Shown: piece by piece, positions 8,357-16,773 of the stretch
Layout of the letters: every line of letters starts with the position of its first letter
How positions within the stretch are numbered: position 1 is the first letter of the stretch
Program-made: the position numbers and the translations under genes
Notes under the pieces: generated by a model
Seen by the model: the letters and a program-made list of their open reading frames with translations, nothing else
What the model was told of the DNA's origin: nothing
The model's database searches: none
Origin: Sphingomonas sp. GM_Shp_1
GTDB lineage: Bacteria; Pseudomonadota; Alphaproteobacteria; Sphingomonadales; Sphingomonadaceae
Assembly: GCF_026540895.1 (NCBI RefSeq)
Contig: NZ_JALNUR010000028.1
Coordinates: forward strand, 1 to 39,304
Length of the DNA stretch: 39,304 bases
Direction of reading: 5' to 3'

Positions 8357-8523
8357 TCCGTGCTCTCTTCCGATGGAGCCGCCTCGACCTCATGTCGCGC
8401 CGCCTCCGCCTTCGCCGCCGCCGTGGTGGCCTTCATCCGCCGCCACATGCGGACATTCACCCCGATCATCATGACCACTGCCAGCGTCGTGAAGACGATG
8501 ACGGCGGTCCAGCCCCGGATCAC
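8341..8523 (-). CDS. Small single-pass membrane protein
   Basis: A 60-residue product with one hydrophobic helix ([18 protein letters not shown], about residues 7-24), then a basic stretch (RMWRRMK) and an Ala/Glu-rich tail. Its ATG overlaps the dxs stop codon (8520-8523), so translation is probably coupled to dxs. The last codons (LRSA and the stop) come from the REP arm at 8327-8356, which suggests the native C-terminus was replaced by repeat insertion. I do not recognise a family. Support is the overlap, the membrane segment and the positive-inside charge. Confidence 0.6.
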   Translation of the reverse strand: MIRGWTAVIVFTTLAVVMMIGVNVRMWRRMKATTAAAKAEAARHEVEAAPSEESTDLRSA

Positions 8524-10445
8524 GCGCGTGCGCCTTCGGGTACGTTGGCGCTGTTGTGGCGCAACGCCTTCAACACCGTCTCCACGATGGCGTCGGCGTC
8601 CAGTCCGGCCTGGGCATATTGCACCTCGGGCTTGTCCTGATCCTGGAAGATGTCGGGCAGACGCATCGTGCGCAGCTTCAACCCGCCGTCGATCAACCCC
8701 TCATCCGACGCCATGGTCAGCACGTGCGCGCCGAGGCCGCCAATCGCATTCTCCTCGATCGTCACCGCCACCTCATGGGTGGTCAGCATCCGCCGGATCA
8801 GCGCCTCGTCGAGCGGCTTGGCGAAGCGCAGGTCGACGACCGAGGTCGACAGCCCCTTGGCCTCCAGCGTATCGGCGGCGCGCAGCGCCTCCGCCAGGCG
8901 GGTGCCGAGCGAGAGGATCGCCACCTTCTTGCCCTCGCGGACCACACGCCCCTTGCCAATCTCCAGCAATTCGGGCGTCTCGGGCAGCGCCACGCCGACG
9001 CCGTTGCCGCGCGGATACCGCACCGCGATGGGCCCGGAGTCGTGGTTCACGCAGGTATGGACCATATGGACCAGCTCCGCCTCGTCGGCGGCGGCCATCA
9101 CCACCATATTGGGCAGGCTGGCGAGATAGGTGACGTCGAACGAGCCCGCATGGGTCGCACCGTCCGCCCCGACCAGCCCAGCACGGTCGATCGCGAAGCG
9201 GACGGGCAGGTTCTGGATCGCGACGTCATGGACCACCTGGTCATAGGCGCGCTGGAGGAAGGTCGAATAGATGGCGCAGAAGGGCCGCATTCCCTGCGCC
9301 GCCAGACCGGCCGCGAAGGTCACCGCATGCTGCTCGGCGATGCCCACGTCGAAGAAGCGGTCGGGATAAGTCACCGCGAACTTGTCCAGCCCGGTGCCCG
9401 ACGGCATGGCCGCGGTGATCGCACAGATGCGCGGATCGCTCTCCGCCTCGCGGGCCAGCGCCTGGCCGAAGACATTCTGATAGGCGGGTGGTCCCGGCGG
9501 GGCCTTGGCCTGCGCGCCGGTGATGACGTCGAACTTCTGGACGCCGTGATATTTGTCCGCCGCCGCCTCGGCCGGGGCATAGCCCTTGCCCTTCTTGGTG
9601 ACGACATGGATCAAGATCGGGCCTTCCTCGGCGTCGCGGACATTCTCGAGGACGGGGATCAGATGGTCGAGATTGTGGCCGTCGATCGGGCCGACATAAT
9701 AAAAGCCCAGTTCCTCGAACAGCGTGCCGCCCATGGTCATGCCGCGCGCGAACTCGTCGGTCTTGCGCGCCGCCTTCTGGATCGGGCGCGGGAAACGCTT
9801 GGCCAGCTTCTTGAGCACGTCGCGCACGCCCAGGAATTCGCGGCTGGACACCATGCGCGACAGATAGGCCGACAGGCCACCCACCGGCGGCGCGATCGAC
9901 ATGTCATTGTCGTTCAGGATGACGATCAGGCGATTGCCCGCCTGCTCGGCATTGTTCATCGCCTCATAGGCCATGCCCGCCGACATCGCGCCGTCGCCGA
10001 TCACCGCGATGCCCTTGCCCGGCGTACCCGCCAGCTTGTTGGCGACCGCAAAGCCCAGAGCCGCCGAGATCGAGGTCGAGCTGTGCGCCGCGCCGAAGGG
10101 GTCGTACTCGCTCTCGGTCCGCTTGGTGAAGCCCGACAGGCCGCCACCCTGGCGGATGGTGCGAATCCGGTCGCGCCGCCCGGTCAGGATCTTGTGCGGA
10201 TAGCATTGGTGCCCGACGTCCCAGATCAGCCGGTCATCGGGCGTATTGAAGACATAATGGATCGCGACCGTCAGCTCGACAACGCCCAGCCCGGAGCCGA
10301 GATGACCACCGGTGGTGCCGACCGCCGAGATCGTCTCGGTCCGCAATTCGTCGGCGAGTTGCCGCAACTGTTCGGGAGCCAGCCGACGCAGATCGTCGGG
10401 GGTATGCACCGTGTCGAGCAGCGGGGTCTGAGGAATGTCTGCCAT
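8520..10445 (-). CDS. dxs: 1-deoxy-D-xylulose-5-phosphate synthase
   Basis: TPP enzyme that condenses pyruvate and glyceraldehyde-3-phosphate to DXP, the entry step of the MEP isoprenoid pathway; cytoplasmic homodimer. The length of 641 residues is standard. Visible signatures are [19 protein letters not shown] with the active-site histidine region, the TPP motif [17 protein letters not shown]...LNDND, and in the second half [15 protein letters not shown] and [19 protein letters not shown]. The start ATG 10445 has only a weak ribosome site. A small membrane-protein gene overlaps its stop codon. Confidence 0.97.
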   Translation of the reverse strand: MADIPQTPLLDTVHTPDDLRRLAPEQLRQLADELRTETISAVGTTGGHLGSGLGVVELTVAIHYVFNTPDDRLIWDVGHQCYPHKILTGRRDRIRTIRQGGGLSGFTKRTESEYDPFGAAHSSTSISAALGFAVANKLAGTPGKGIAVIGDGAMSAGMAYEAMNNAEQAGNRLIVILNDNDMSIAPPVGGLSAYLSRMVSSREFLGVRDVLKKLAKRFPRPIQKAARKTDEFARGMTMGGTLFEELGFYYVGPIDGHNLDHLIPVLENVRDAEEGPILIHVVTKKGKGYAPAEAAADKYHGVQKFDVITGAQAKAPPGPPAYQNVFGQALAREAESDPRICAITAAMPSGTGLDKFAVTYPDRFFDVGIAEQHAVTFAAGLAAQGMRPFCAIYSTFLQRAYDQVVHDVAIQNLPVRFAIDRAGLVGADGATHAGSFDVTYLASLPNMVVMAAADEAELVHMVHTCVNHDSGPIAVRYPRGNGVGVALPETPELLEIGKGRVVREGKKVAILSLGTRLAEALRAADTLEAKGLSTSVVDLRFAKPLDEALIRRMLTTHEVAVTIEENAIGGLGAHVLTMASDEGLIDGGLKLRTMRLPDIFQDQDKPEVQYAQAGLDADAIVETVLKALRHNSANVPEGARA

Positions 10446-10596
10446 CTGACCGGCTTATCCCAGCTAATCACGGGTGTCGATTATAACTCTTCACCGAGCC
10501 GTCATTGACGCGAAGCAATTTTAACCGGCGGAGGTGCTGCCGGACGACGGCGGCCGGTTTGCGACCGTCAATCGACCCCACCCAGACAACAAAAGG

Positions 10597-11295
10597 TCAA
10601 AGCGCCGGCAACGCCCGCAGGCGGGGGAACACATCCTCCAGCGACTTGGTGTCGGGCAGGATATAGACATAGCCGCCCTTTTTCCGGAACGTCGGACGCA
10701 ACTGCTTGGCGTAGAAGGCCTGAGGCACGTTGATGCAGCCAAAGGTGATGCGGTTGTCGTCGGGCGTGGGGGAGAGCATCCGTTCGCGCCGCTTCTCCTT
10801 CGCTCCGGCATCCTTGGGGATCGGATGCAGCGCCACCGAGGTCGCGTAATCGACCCACAGCACCCGCTCGCCCGCGACCGGCAATCCGAACTTGGCGAGA
10901 TAGCGCCCGGCGGGCGTGGTCTTTTCCGCGGGGCCGAGCGCAGCCAGCGTCTTGGTGCCGACGCCGGGGCTCGCCTCGTCACCCGGCGCGATCCCGATCA
11001 GCACCGGCACGGCGGCCAGCGGCTTGCCATCGGGGGCGAAGAGGAACAGTGCGGCATGGGTCTTGTCGACGACCGCCCAGGGCAGGCCGCGATTGTCGCC
11101 GGAACCGCTGACCCAGGCCATCACCCGCTGGACATCCGGCGAAGGGAGAATCGGAGGCGCGGCATCCGCCTGGGGCGGCGGGGCCTTTCGTGCCGTCTTG
11201 GCGGGCGCGGCGCGGACCGTCTTGGGGCGGCGAACATCGGTCACGGCCGGGGTGGCCAGGGCAAGACCGATCAGCGGCGCCAATATTGGGATCAT
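10597..11295 (-). CDS. L,D-transpeptidase (YkuD)-like exported protein
   Basis: A 232-residue protein with an N-terminal hydrophobic export segment (MIPILAPLIGLALATPA), a Pro/Ala/Lys-rich linker and a YkuD-like catalytic domain. Cysteine C187 in ITFGCINVP is the likely nucleophile and SVALHPIP holds the partner histidine region. The common [S]HGC[IV]R signature is altered to FGCIN, as in a divergent subgroup. The expected role is cross-linking or trimming of peptidoglycan in the periplasm. The chosen start is ATG 11295; a TTG two codons upstream is possible. An intrinsic terminator ends only ~18 bp before this start. Confidence 0.78.
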   Translation of the reverse strand: MIPILAPLIGLALATPAVTDVRRPKTVRAAPAKTARKAPPPQADAAPPILPSPDVQRVMAWVSGSGDNRGLPWAVVDKTHAALFLFAPDGKPLAAVPVLIGIAPGDEASPGVGTKTLAALGPAEKTTPAGRYLAKFGLPVAGERVLWVDYATSVALHPIPKDAGAKEKRRERMLSPTPDDNRITFGCINVPQAFYAKQLRPTFRKKGGYVYILPDTKSLEDVFPRLRALPAL

Positions 11296-11312
11296 CGGCA
11301 AGAGGGACTCGA

Positions 11313-11348
11313 CAAAAATGGCCGGTCCTCCGCGATGGGAAGACCGGC
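11313..11348 (-). terminator. Intrinsic terminator after the lipoprotein gene
   Basis: On the minus strand, GCCGGTC and GACCGGC (11342-11348 and 11321-11327) form a 7-bp stem, followed by TTTTT at 11313-11318. It lies downstream of the lipoprotein gene (stop at 11406) and immediately before the L,D-transpeptidase start. Confidence 0.75.
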
Positions 11349-11405
11349 ACAGGTAAGGGGCTTCAATTTATCGGATCGATGCGCAGTCGATCAATGGCGC
11401 CGTGA

Positions 11406-11717
11406 TCAATGACGCGGGCGCCGTGCGGGCTTCTGTTCCTGCACGGTCAGGCGCTGTTCGACACCGTCCACGCGACCGCCGAGTTGATCCAGCCGCTGGC
11501 CATTGGCCTGGGCCTGACCCGACGCGGCCTGCGCTTCCGCCAGCGCCGCCTTGGCGGTGCCGTCGGTTTGCTGGAGCCGCTGCTCCAGCGAATCCACGCG
11601 TTGGCTGACCGGAGCGATCTGTTCGCGGACAAAGGACTTGGTGGCGCAACCGCTAAGGCCGACAGCGCCAGCCAGGGTCACCACCGCGAGAAGGGATTTG
11701 GAGGCAAAAGCAGACAT
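11406..11717 (-). CDS. Small lipoprotein with coiled-coil body
   Basis: A 103-residue protein with a lipoprotein signal peptide ending in the lipobox LSGC (cysteine at about residue 24), then ATKSFVREQIAPVSQRVDSLEQRL and an Ala/Gln/Glu-rich heptad-like region. The CATKSFVREQ start is what I would expect at the N-terminus of sphingomonad OmpA-type lipoproteins, but no OmpA domain follows. It may be a stand-alone Lpp-like spacer between outer membrane and peptidoglycan; that is inference. Start ATG 11717; the longer frame to 11849 has no export logic. A terminator follows. Confidence 0.75.
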   Translation of the reverse strand: MSAFASKSLLAVVTLAGAVGLSGCATKSFVREQIAPVSQRVDSLEQRLQQTDGTAKAALAEAQAASGQAQANGQRLDQLGGRVDGVEQRLTVQEQKPARRPRH

Positions 11718-11881
11718 AACAGTTCTTTCAGTCGTTAACCAACCGCAACAACGAAGCTGAGCGGAAAAAGTTCGACAATCTAATTCTGTTCGACCGTGCC
11801 GGTTTTTCGACCAAGCGTTTACTGCACAATAATCGCCAAGACTTGCCAAACAACTCGGATTGTTAAGTCTTGGTTCAGAAT

Positions 11882-12475
11882 TCAGCGCCTGCGATCCGAC
11901 TGCTTGGCGAAGGGGTCGCGCGGTATGCCGTCATTACCCCTGTCTTCCTTGGAAGGCTTCCTCTGTGCGCTCTTCCGGGCGGCGACGCAATCGCGCAGCG
12001 CCGCGATCGCCGCGCCGCTGCCGTCCATCGCCAACCGTTCGACGGGCACGTCACCCCGCGCGATATCCAGCCGCTGCGACCGGGCGAGATAGGTCGGGAA
12101 GGCCTTTTCAAAGCTGGTGACGAAGCCCGGCTTTCCGTCCGAGTTGAGGCCAACCGCGAAATGCTTTGGATACCCGCCACTCGTCAGCCGAAAGTCGAGC
12201 GCTAGCCGCTCCTTGGGCTTGATCGACCAATTGTCGTTCAGCACCGTCAGATGATTCGACCCATCCCGGTCCAGCCCGAGCAACAGCGTGGTATCGCCCG
12301 GCCGCTTGTAGACGCGGGTGAGGAAACACCCCTGCCCGTCCTCGCTCGGCGCCAGCGTCCAGTCGCCCAGATCGCGCGATGGCCCGTCCGCCGCGTTCGC
12401 CGCAGCACCACCGATAGAAAGGGCGGCGAGCAACAGCGTCAGGGCAGCAAGATACGGGCGCGGCTTGGTCATCAT
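11882..12475 (-). CDS. Exported protein of unknown function
   Basis: About 197 residues with a clear Sec signal peptide (TKPRPYLAALTLLLAALSIGGAAANAA) and then a mature domain opening RDLGDWTLAPSEDGQGCFLTRVY. The DWxL...CFL(T/V) pattern resembles small periplasmic proteins seen in proteobacteria, but I cannot name a family. Three ATGs are in frame (12478, 12475, 12472). GGAGG lies 3, 6 or 9 nt before them, so 12475 or 12472 is most likely. The C-terminus is highly charged (Lys/Arg/Asp). Confidence 0.7.
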   Translation of the reverse strand: MMTKPRPYLAALTLLLAALSIGGAAANAADGPSRDLGDWTLAPSEDGQGCFLTRVYKRPGDTTLLLGLDRDGSNHLTVLNDNWSIKPKERLALDFRLTSGGYPKHFAVGLNSDGKPGFVTSFEKAFPTYLARSQRLDIARGDVPVERLAMDGSGAAIAALRDCVAARKSAQRKPSKEDRGNDGIPRDPFAKQSDRRR

Positions 12476-12525
12476 CATTATCCTCCGCGATGACCCTATC
12501 CGCGACCAGGCCGATTGGCCAAGCC

Positions 12526-14331
12526 TTACGCCATCCGCTCGCGCACCACCCGCTCCAGCACGTCGAGCGGCATCGCGCCCAGCGTCAGCACCTCGTGGAA
12601 CCGCTTGGGGTCCCACCCCGCCCCCGCCTTGGCCTTGGCGGCGTCGCGCAGGCGGGTCCAGACGGTGTGTCCGATCTTGTAGCTGCAAGCCTGTCCGGGC
12701 CAGACCGTATAGCGATCGATCTCCCCCTGGCTGCGTCCGCGTGCGATGCCGGTGGTAGCGATCAGATAGTCGGTCGCCTTCTCCCGGCTCCAACGCTTGG
12801 CATGCATTCCCGAATCGACCACCAGCCGGGTCGCGCGGAACAGCAGCGATTGCAGATAGCCGATCTGCCCCAGCGGATTGCCCTCATACATCCCCATCTC
12901 GTCGGCGAGCTGTTCGGAATAGAGCGCCCATCCTTCGGAATAACCCGAATAAAAGCCCCGGCGGCGGATCAGCGGAATATCCTGGCTCTCCAGCGCCGAC
13001 ATGACCTGAAGATGATGGCCGGGCACCGCCTCATGATAGGTCAGCGTCGCCAGCCCGAATTTGGGCCGGTCGAACGTGTCGCGCAGGTTGATGAAGTAGA
13101 TGGCGGGCCGCGATCCGTCGAGCGAGGCGGACTGGTAATAGCCGCCCGGCGCGCCCGCCTGGATCGCCTCCGGCACCCGGCGGATTTCGACCGGGGCCTT
13201 GGGCAGTGTCGCGAACTGCTCGGGCAGGCGACGGGTCATCGCCGCGACCTGCGCACGAAGCTGCTCCAACAAGGCTTCGCGCCCCGGATCGGTGTTCGGA
13301 TACAGTTGATCGGGCCGCTTGTTGAGCGCGACCAGCCGCTCGCCGACGCTGCCCTGGGTCAGCCCCTGCGCCTTCAACAGCCCGTCGAGCCGCGCGCCGA
13401 TCTCGGCGACCTGCGCCAGCCCCAGCCGGTGGATTTCATCGCCCGCCATATTGGTGGTCGTCGCGGCGGCGGCAGCGGCGGTGTAATAGGCCGCACCGTC
13501 CGGCAAGCGCCAGACGCCCGCATCGTGCACCGCCTTGGCGCGAAGTTCGGTCACCAGCGCCCGCTGGCGGTCGAGCGCGGGAAAGACCCGCTCGCCCATC
13601 AGCCGCGCGACGGTGGCGGCACGTTCGGGCGGCAGTTGCGCGGCCTTCAGCTTGGCCGCCAGATCCATCGCGGGGCCGGTCGCCTCGGGCGCCTTGTCGC
13701 GCACCGCCGCCAACTGCTTCAGCGTCGTATCGAGGATATAGTCGGGGGCGAAGACGCCCCGCCCCGCATCCTCGCGCTGCCGCGCCGTCTCGGCATCGAT
13801 CGCATTCGCGAAGGCCTCGACCCGCGCGACATAGGCGTCGGCATCGGCGGCATTGGTCACCCGGTGCTGGCTGGACAGAAAGTCCGGCACGTCGCGATAG
13901 GCGCCCGACAACTGGCTGAGCACATAAGGGGCATAGCGGCCCGCGCTCGATCCATAGGCGAAGCGCTCGCCCGCGATCACCCGGTCCAGGCCATAGGCGA
14001 CGATGTCATAGTCCAGCCGCGCCGCCGGCCCCAGCGAGGCGCGAGGAATGGTGCGCAGCGCCGCCCGTTCCTGCCTGGCGCGGGCGAATTGCCGCGCCTC
14101 GCCCGCGCGGGAGGCATCGCCCAGCCTGCTCTTCAACGACGCGCGCGTCCCGGTGTCGAGCCCCAGCGAGGTCGCCTGTTCCGGGCTGTCCTCCAGCCGG
14201 GCGTAGAAGAAGCGATCCAGCATCGCGCGCAATTCCCCGTCGCGCGATCCCTCCGCCGCGCGCGCCATTCCCGGCAAGGCGGCGGCGACGGTGGCAAGGC
14301 TGGCGGAGGCGAGGAACTGGCGACGCTGCAT
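12526..14331 (-). CDS. DUF885-family exported protein (putative metallo-hydrolase)
   Basis: A 601-residue protein of the DUF885 family. The N-terminus MQRRQFLASASLATVAAALPG is a twin-arginine-like signal ending near MARAAE, so the protein is probably periplasmic. The motif TYHEAVPGHHLQ (H433, E434, H439, H440) is the conserved HExxxxHH metal-binding feature of the family, whose members are often described as zinc-dependent carboxypeptidase-like proteins without a defined substrate. ATG 14331 has GGAG 5 nt upstream. It is divergent from the DUF4173 operon at 14537; 14332-14536 holds only the presumed promoters. Confidence 0.88.
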   Translation of the reverse strand: MQRRQFLASASLATVAAALPGMARAAEGSRDGELRAMLDRFFYARLEDSPEQATSLGLDTGTRASLKSRLGDASRAGEARQFARARQERAALRTIPRASLGPAARLDYDIVAYGLDRVIAGERFAYGSSAGRYAPYVLSQLSGAYRDVPDFLSSQHRVTNAADADAYVARVEAFANAIDAETARQREDAGRGVFAPDYILDTTLKQLAAVRDKAPEATGPAMDLAAKLKAAQLPPERAATVARLMGERVFPALDRQRALVTELRAKAVHDAGVWRLPDGAAYYTAAAAAATTTNMAGDEIHRLGLAQVAEIGARLDGLLKAQGLTQGSVGERLVALNKRPDQLYPNTDPGREALLEQLRAQVAAMTRRLPEQFATLPKAPVEIRRVPEAIQAGAPGGYYQSASLDGSRPAIYFINLRDTFDRPKFGLATLTYHEAVPGHHLQVMSALESQDIPLIRRRGFYSGYSEGWALYSEQLADEMGMYEGNPLGQIGYLQSLLFRATRLVVDSGMHAKRWSREKATDYLIATTGIARGRSQGEIDRYTVWPGQACSYKIGHTVWTRLRDAAKAKAGAGWDPKRFHEVLTLGAMPLDVLERVVRERMA

Positions 14332-14536
14332 GGATACTCCCGTGTCGGATGGCATGAGGCGCGAAGGCTAAGATGTTGAGGCAGCGCTGCAAAGCGAATT
14401 ATCGGCGCATTCGCCGCTGTGATCCCCGCCGTGCCCCTGCACCGTTTCTGCACCGGATCCGGACAGGATGATCGCCGCGCCGACCGACCCGTCTCGATGG
14501 CCGACCGGCACAAGGCTCCCATCGAGGGAGATCGGC

Positions 14537-16054
14537 ATGACCGTATATATGTCCAGACACCATGGCTTCCACATCAAGCTGATCGGCGCGGGCGCGCTGA
14601 TCGGGTTGGCGCATCTGTTCTTCTATGGCGAGGAGCTCGGCTGGACGCTGGGCGGCTTCGCGCTGGCGTGGAGCGTGATCCTGACGCTGACCCGCGCGGA
14701 TGTCCGCGCCAGCCGGGCGGCCCGGGTCGCGCTGGCGATGGCGACGCTGTTCGGGGTGATGCTGGTCGACGATCCGGGGCCGCTCAAGATGTTGCTGTTC
14801 CTGATCGCCATCGGCTCGGCGACCTTATTGCCGCTGCGACGGTTCGACGACGCGATCCGATGGGCCGGGCGGCTGTTCGTCCATGGCGTGCTGGGCATCG
14901 TCGCACCGCTTCGCGACGCCCGGCGACTGGCGCGGGCGGAGGGACGGCGCGATCACCGCCGGATCGTCAAGGTGGCGGCGGTGCTGGTCGTGCCGATGAT
15001 CGGCAGCGCGGTGTTCATGACCCTGTTCGCACAGGCCAATCCTGTGATCGCCAACGCCTTTGCCGCGATCCGCTTTTCCGATCTCTCGACCCTGCTGCGC
15101 CGGCTCATATTCTCGGGTTGCTTCCTCGTTCTGGTCTGGTCCAGCCTGCGGCCGCGCCGCACGCTGCTAAAGACCGGAATTTTGCAGTGGGACGCCGCCG
15201 CGATGCCGCACCTCGCGCACGGCACGTTGATCCTGTCGCTCGCGGCGTTCAATCTGATCTTCGCGATCCAGAACACACTCGACATCGCCTTTCTGTGGAG
15301 CGGCGCCCCGCTGCCAGAGGGCGTGACGCTGGCCGATTATGCGCATCAGGGGGCCTATCCGCTGATCGTGACCGCCCTGTTGGCGGGCGGGTTCGTGTTG
15401 CTCGCCGCGCGCCCCGATGGCGCGGCGCGTGAGAGCCGGACGCTGCGCCGTCTGATCCTGTTGTGGGTCGCCCAGAATGTCTTGCTGGTCGCATCCAGCA
15501 TCCTGCGGACTCTCGATTATATCGCCGCCTATTCGCTGACCGGATGGCGGATCGCAGCGCTTGCCTGGATGGCGCTGGTCGCGGTCGGGCTGATCCTGAT
15601 CGGCTGGCGGATGCTGTGCGGATATTCCGCGCGATGGCTGGTCAACGCCAATGCGCTGGCGGCGGGCGTGGTGCTGACCGCCGGATGCGCCAGCGACCTG
15701 GGCGGCATCGCGGCGCGGTGGAACATCGCCCATGCCCGCAGCGCCGCCGATCTCGACCTCTGCTATCTGGAGTATCTGGGGCCGTCCGCGCTGCTGCCGC
15801 TGATCGCGCTGGAACGCCGCGCGGCGGGGCCGGTGCTTCGCCAGCGGACGGCCAATCTCATCGGCCTGACCATGGCGGAAACCGCACACCGGCAGGCCGA
15901 CTGGCATCGCTGGACCTGGCGCGATGCACGACGGCTGTCGGCGGCCCAGGCGCTGGTCGGGAAACGCCCCGCCCCGCATGTCCTGACCTCCTGCGGTGAG
16001 CCGCTGAAAACCGAAGCGGCGACCACCCCGTTGACGAAGGCGGCCCGGTCATGA
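14537..16054 (+). CDS. DUF4173 multi-pass membrane protein
   Basis: A polytopic membrane protein of 505 residues with about ten or more hydrophobic helices. The segment LPEGVTLADYAHQGAYPLIVTALLAGGFV is characteristic of DUF4173 (DUF4153-related) proteins. Their function is not known. ATG 14537 follows a GGGAG ribosome site; the frame is open to 14468 without an equal site. Its stop overlaps the start of the response regulator (ATGA at 16051-16054), so it is the first gene of a three-gene operon with a two-component system. This suggests that it signals to, or is controlled with, that pair (inference). Confidence 0.85.
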   Translation: MTVYMSRHHGFHIKLIGAGALIGLAHLFFYGEELGWTLGGFALAWSVILTLTRADVRASRAARVALAMATLFGVMLVDDPGPLKMLLFLIAIGSATLLPLRRFDDAIRWAGRLFVHGVLGIVAPLRDARRLARAEGRRDHRRIVKVAAVLVVPMIGSAVFMTLFAQANPVIANAFAAIRFSDLSTLLRRLIFSGCFLVLVWSSLRPRRTLLKTGILQWDAAAMPHLAHGTLILSLAAFNLIFAIQNTLDIAFLWSGAPLPEGVTLADYAHQGAYPLIVTALLAGGFVLLAARPDGAARESRTLRRLILLWVAQNVLLVASSILRTLDYIAAYSLTGWRIAALAWMALVAVGLILIGWRMLCGYSARWLVNANALAAGVVLTAGCASDLGGIAARWNIAHARSAADLDLCYLEYLGPSALLPLIALERRAAGPVLRQRTANLIGLTMAETAHRQADWHRWTWRDARRLSAAQALVGKRPAPHVLTSCGEPLKTEAATTPLTKAARS

Positions 16055-16773
16055 TCCTGTGCCCCATGCCGCGCACGATCCTGGTCGCCGACGACGATCC
16101 CAATATCCGCCAATTGCTGGTCTTCGCGCTGGGCAAGGCGGGACTCGACACGGTCGAAGCGTCCGATGGTGAGGCGGCGCTGGTCGAGGCCGCCGCGCGA
16201 CGGCCCGATCTGGTCGTGCTGGACATCAATATGCCGCGCATGGACGGGCTGGAGGTCTGTCGGCGGCTTCGGGCCGAGGGGGACACGCCGATCCTGTTCC
16301 TGTCGTCGCGCGATGACGAGATCGACCGGGTGCTGGGGATCGAGCTTGGCGCGGACGATTATGTCGTGAAGCCCTTCTCCCCGCGCGAGGTGGTGGCGCG
16401 GGTCATGGCGATCCTGCGCCGGACCCATGCCCATCCGCCCAGCGTCGATCATGCCGGGTCGGTCATCCGGCACGGATGCCTGACCCTGGATATCGAGGGG
16501 TGGCAAGCCCGCTGGGCCGGGGCGGACGTGCCGCTGACCGTCACCGAATTCTCGATCCTGCGCACGCTGGCGGTGATGCCGGGCAAGGTGTTCGGGCGGG
16601 ATGCGATCATCGACCGGCTGCACGGGCCCGGCTTCGCGGTGACCGACCGCACCGTCGACAGCCATATCCGCAACCTGCGCGCCAAATTCGCCGAACGGGG
16701 CGGCAGCGACCTGATCGAGACGCGCGCGGGCATCGGCTATCGCCTGGGGGCCTGCACCGGCGCGGGCGCATGA
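16051..16773 (+). CDS. OmpR-family response regulator
   Basis: A 240-residue regulator: receiver domain (residues ~9-120) with acidic pocket ADDDPN, phosphoacceptor D58 in VVLDINMPRMDG, and YVVKPFSPREVVARV with the conserved lysine; then a winged-helix DNA-binding domain (residues ~140-232) with the OmpR signature TVTEFSILRTLAVMPGKVF and TVDSHIRNLRAKF. ATG 16051 overlaps the DUF4173 stop, and its own stop overlaps the kinase start. The partner is the downstream kinase. Target genes cannot be read from the sequence. Confidence 0.95.
   Translation: MILCPMPRTILVADDDPNIRQLLVFALGKAGLDTVEASDGEAALVEAAARRPDLVVLDINMPRMDGLEVCRRLRAEGDTPILFLSSRDDEIDRVLGIELGADDYVVKPFSPREVVARVMAILRRTHAHPPSVDHAGSVIRHGCLTLDIEGWQARWAGADVPLTVTEFSILRTLAVMPGKVFGRDAIIDRLHGPGFAVTDRTVDSHIRNLRAKFAERGGSDLIETRAGIGYRLGACTGAGA

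Noticed and set aside
8556..10508. A 650-codon open frame on the plus strand over dxs
   Set aside because: Antisense to an unmistakable dxs. Long antisense frames are common at this GC content.
12490..14379. A 629-codon open frame on the plus strand over the DUF885 gene
   Set aside because: Antisense shadow without recognisable motifs; the DUF885 gene has a Tat-like signal, a metal motif and a ribosome site.
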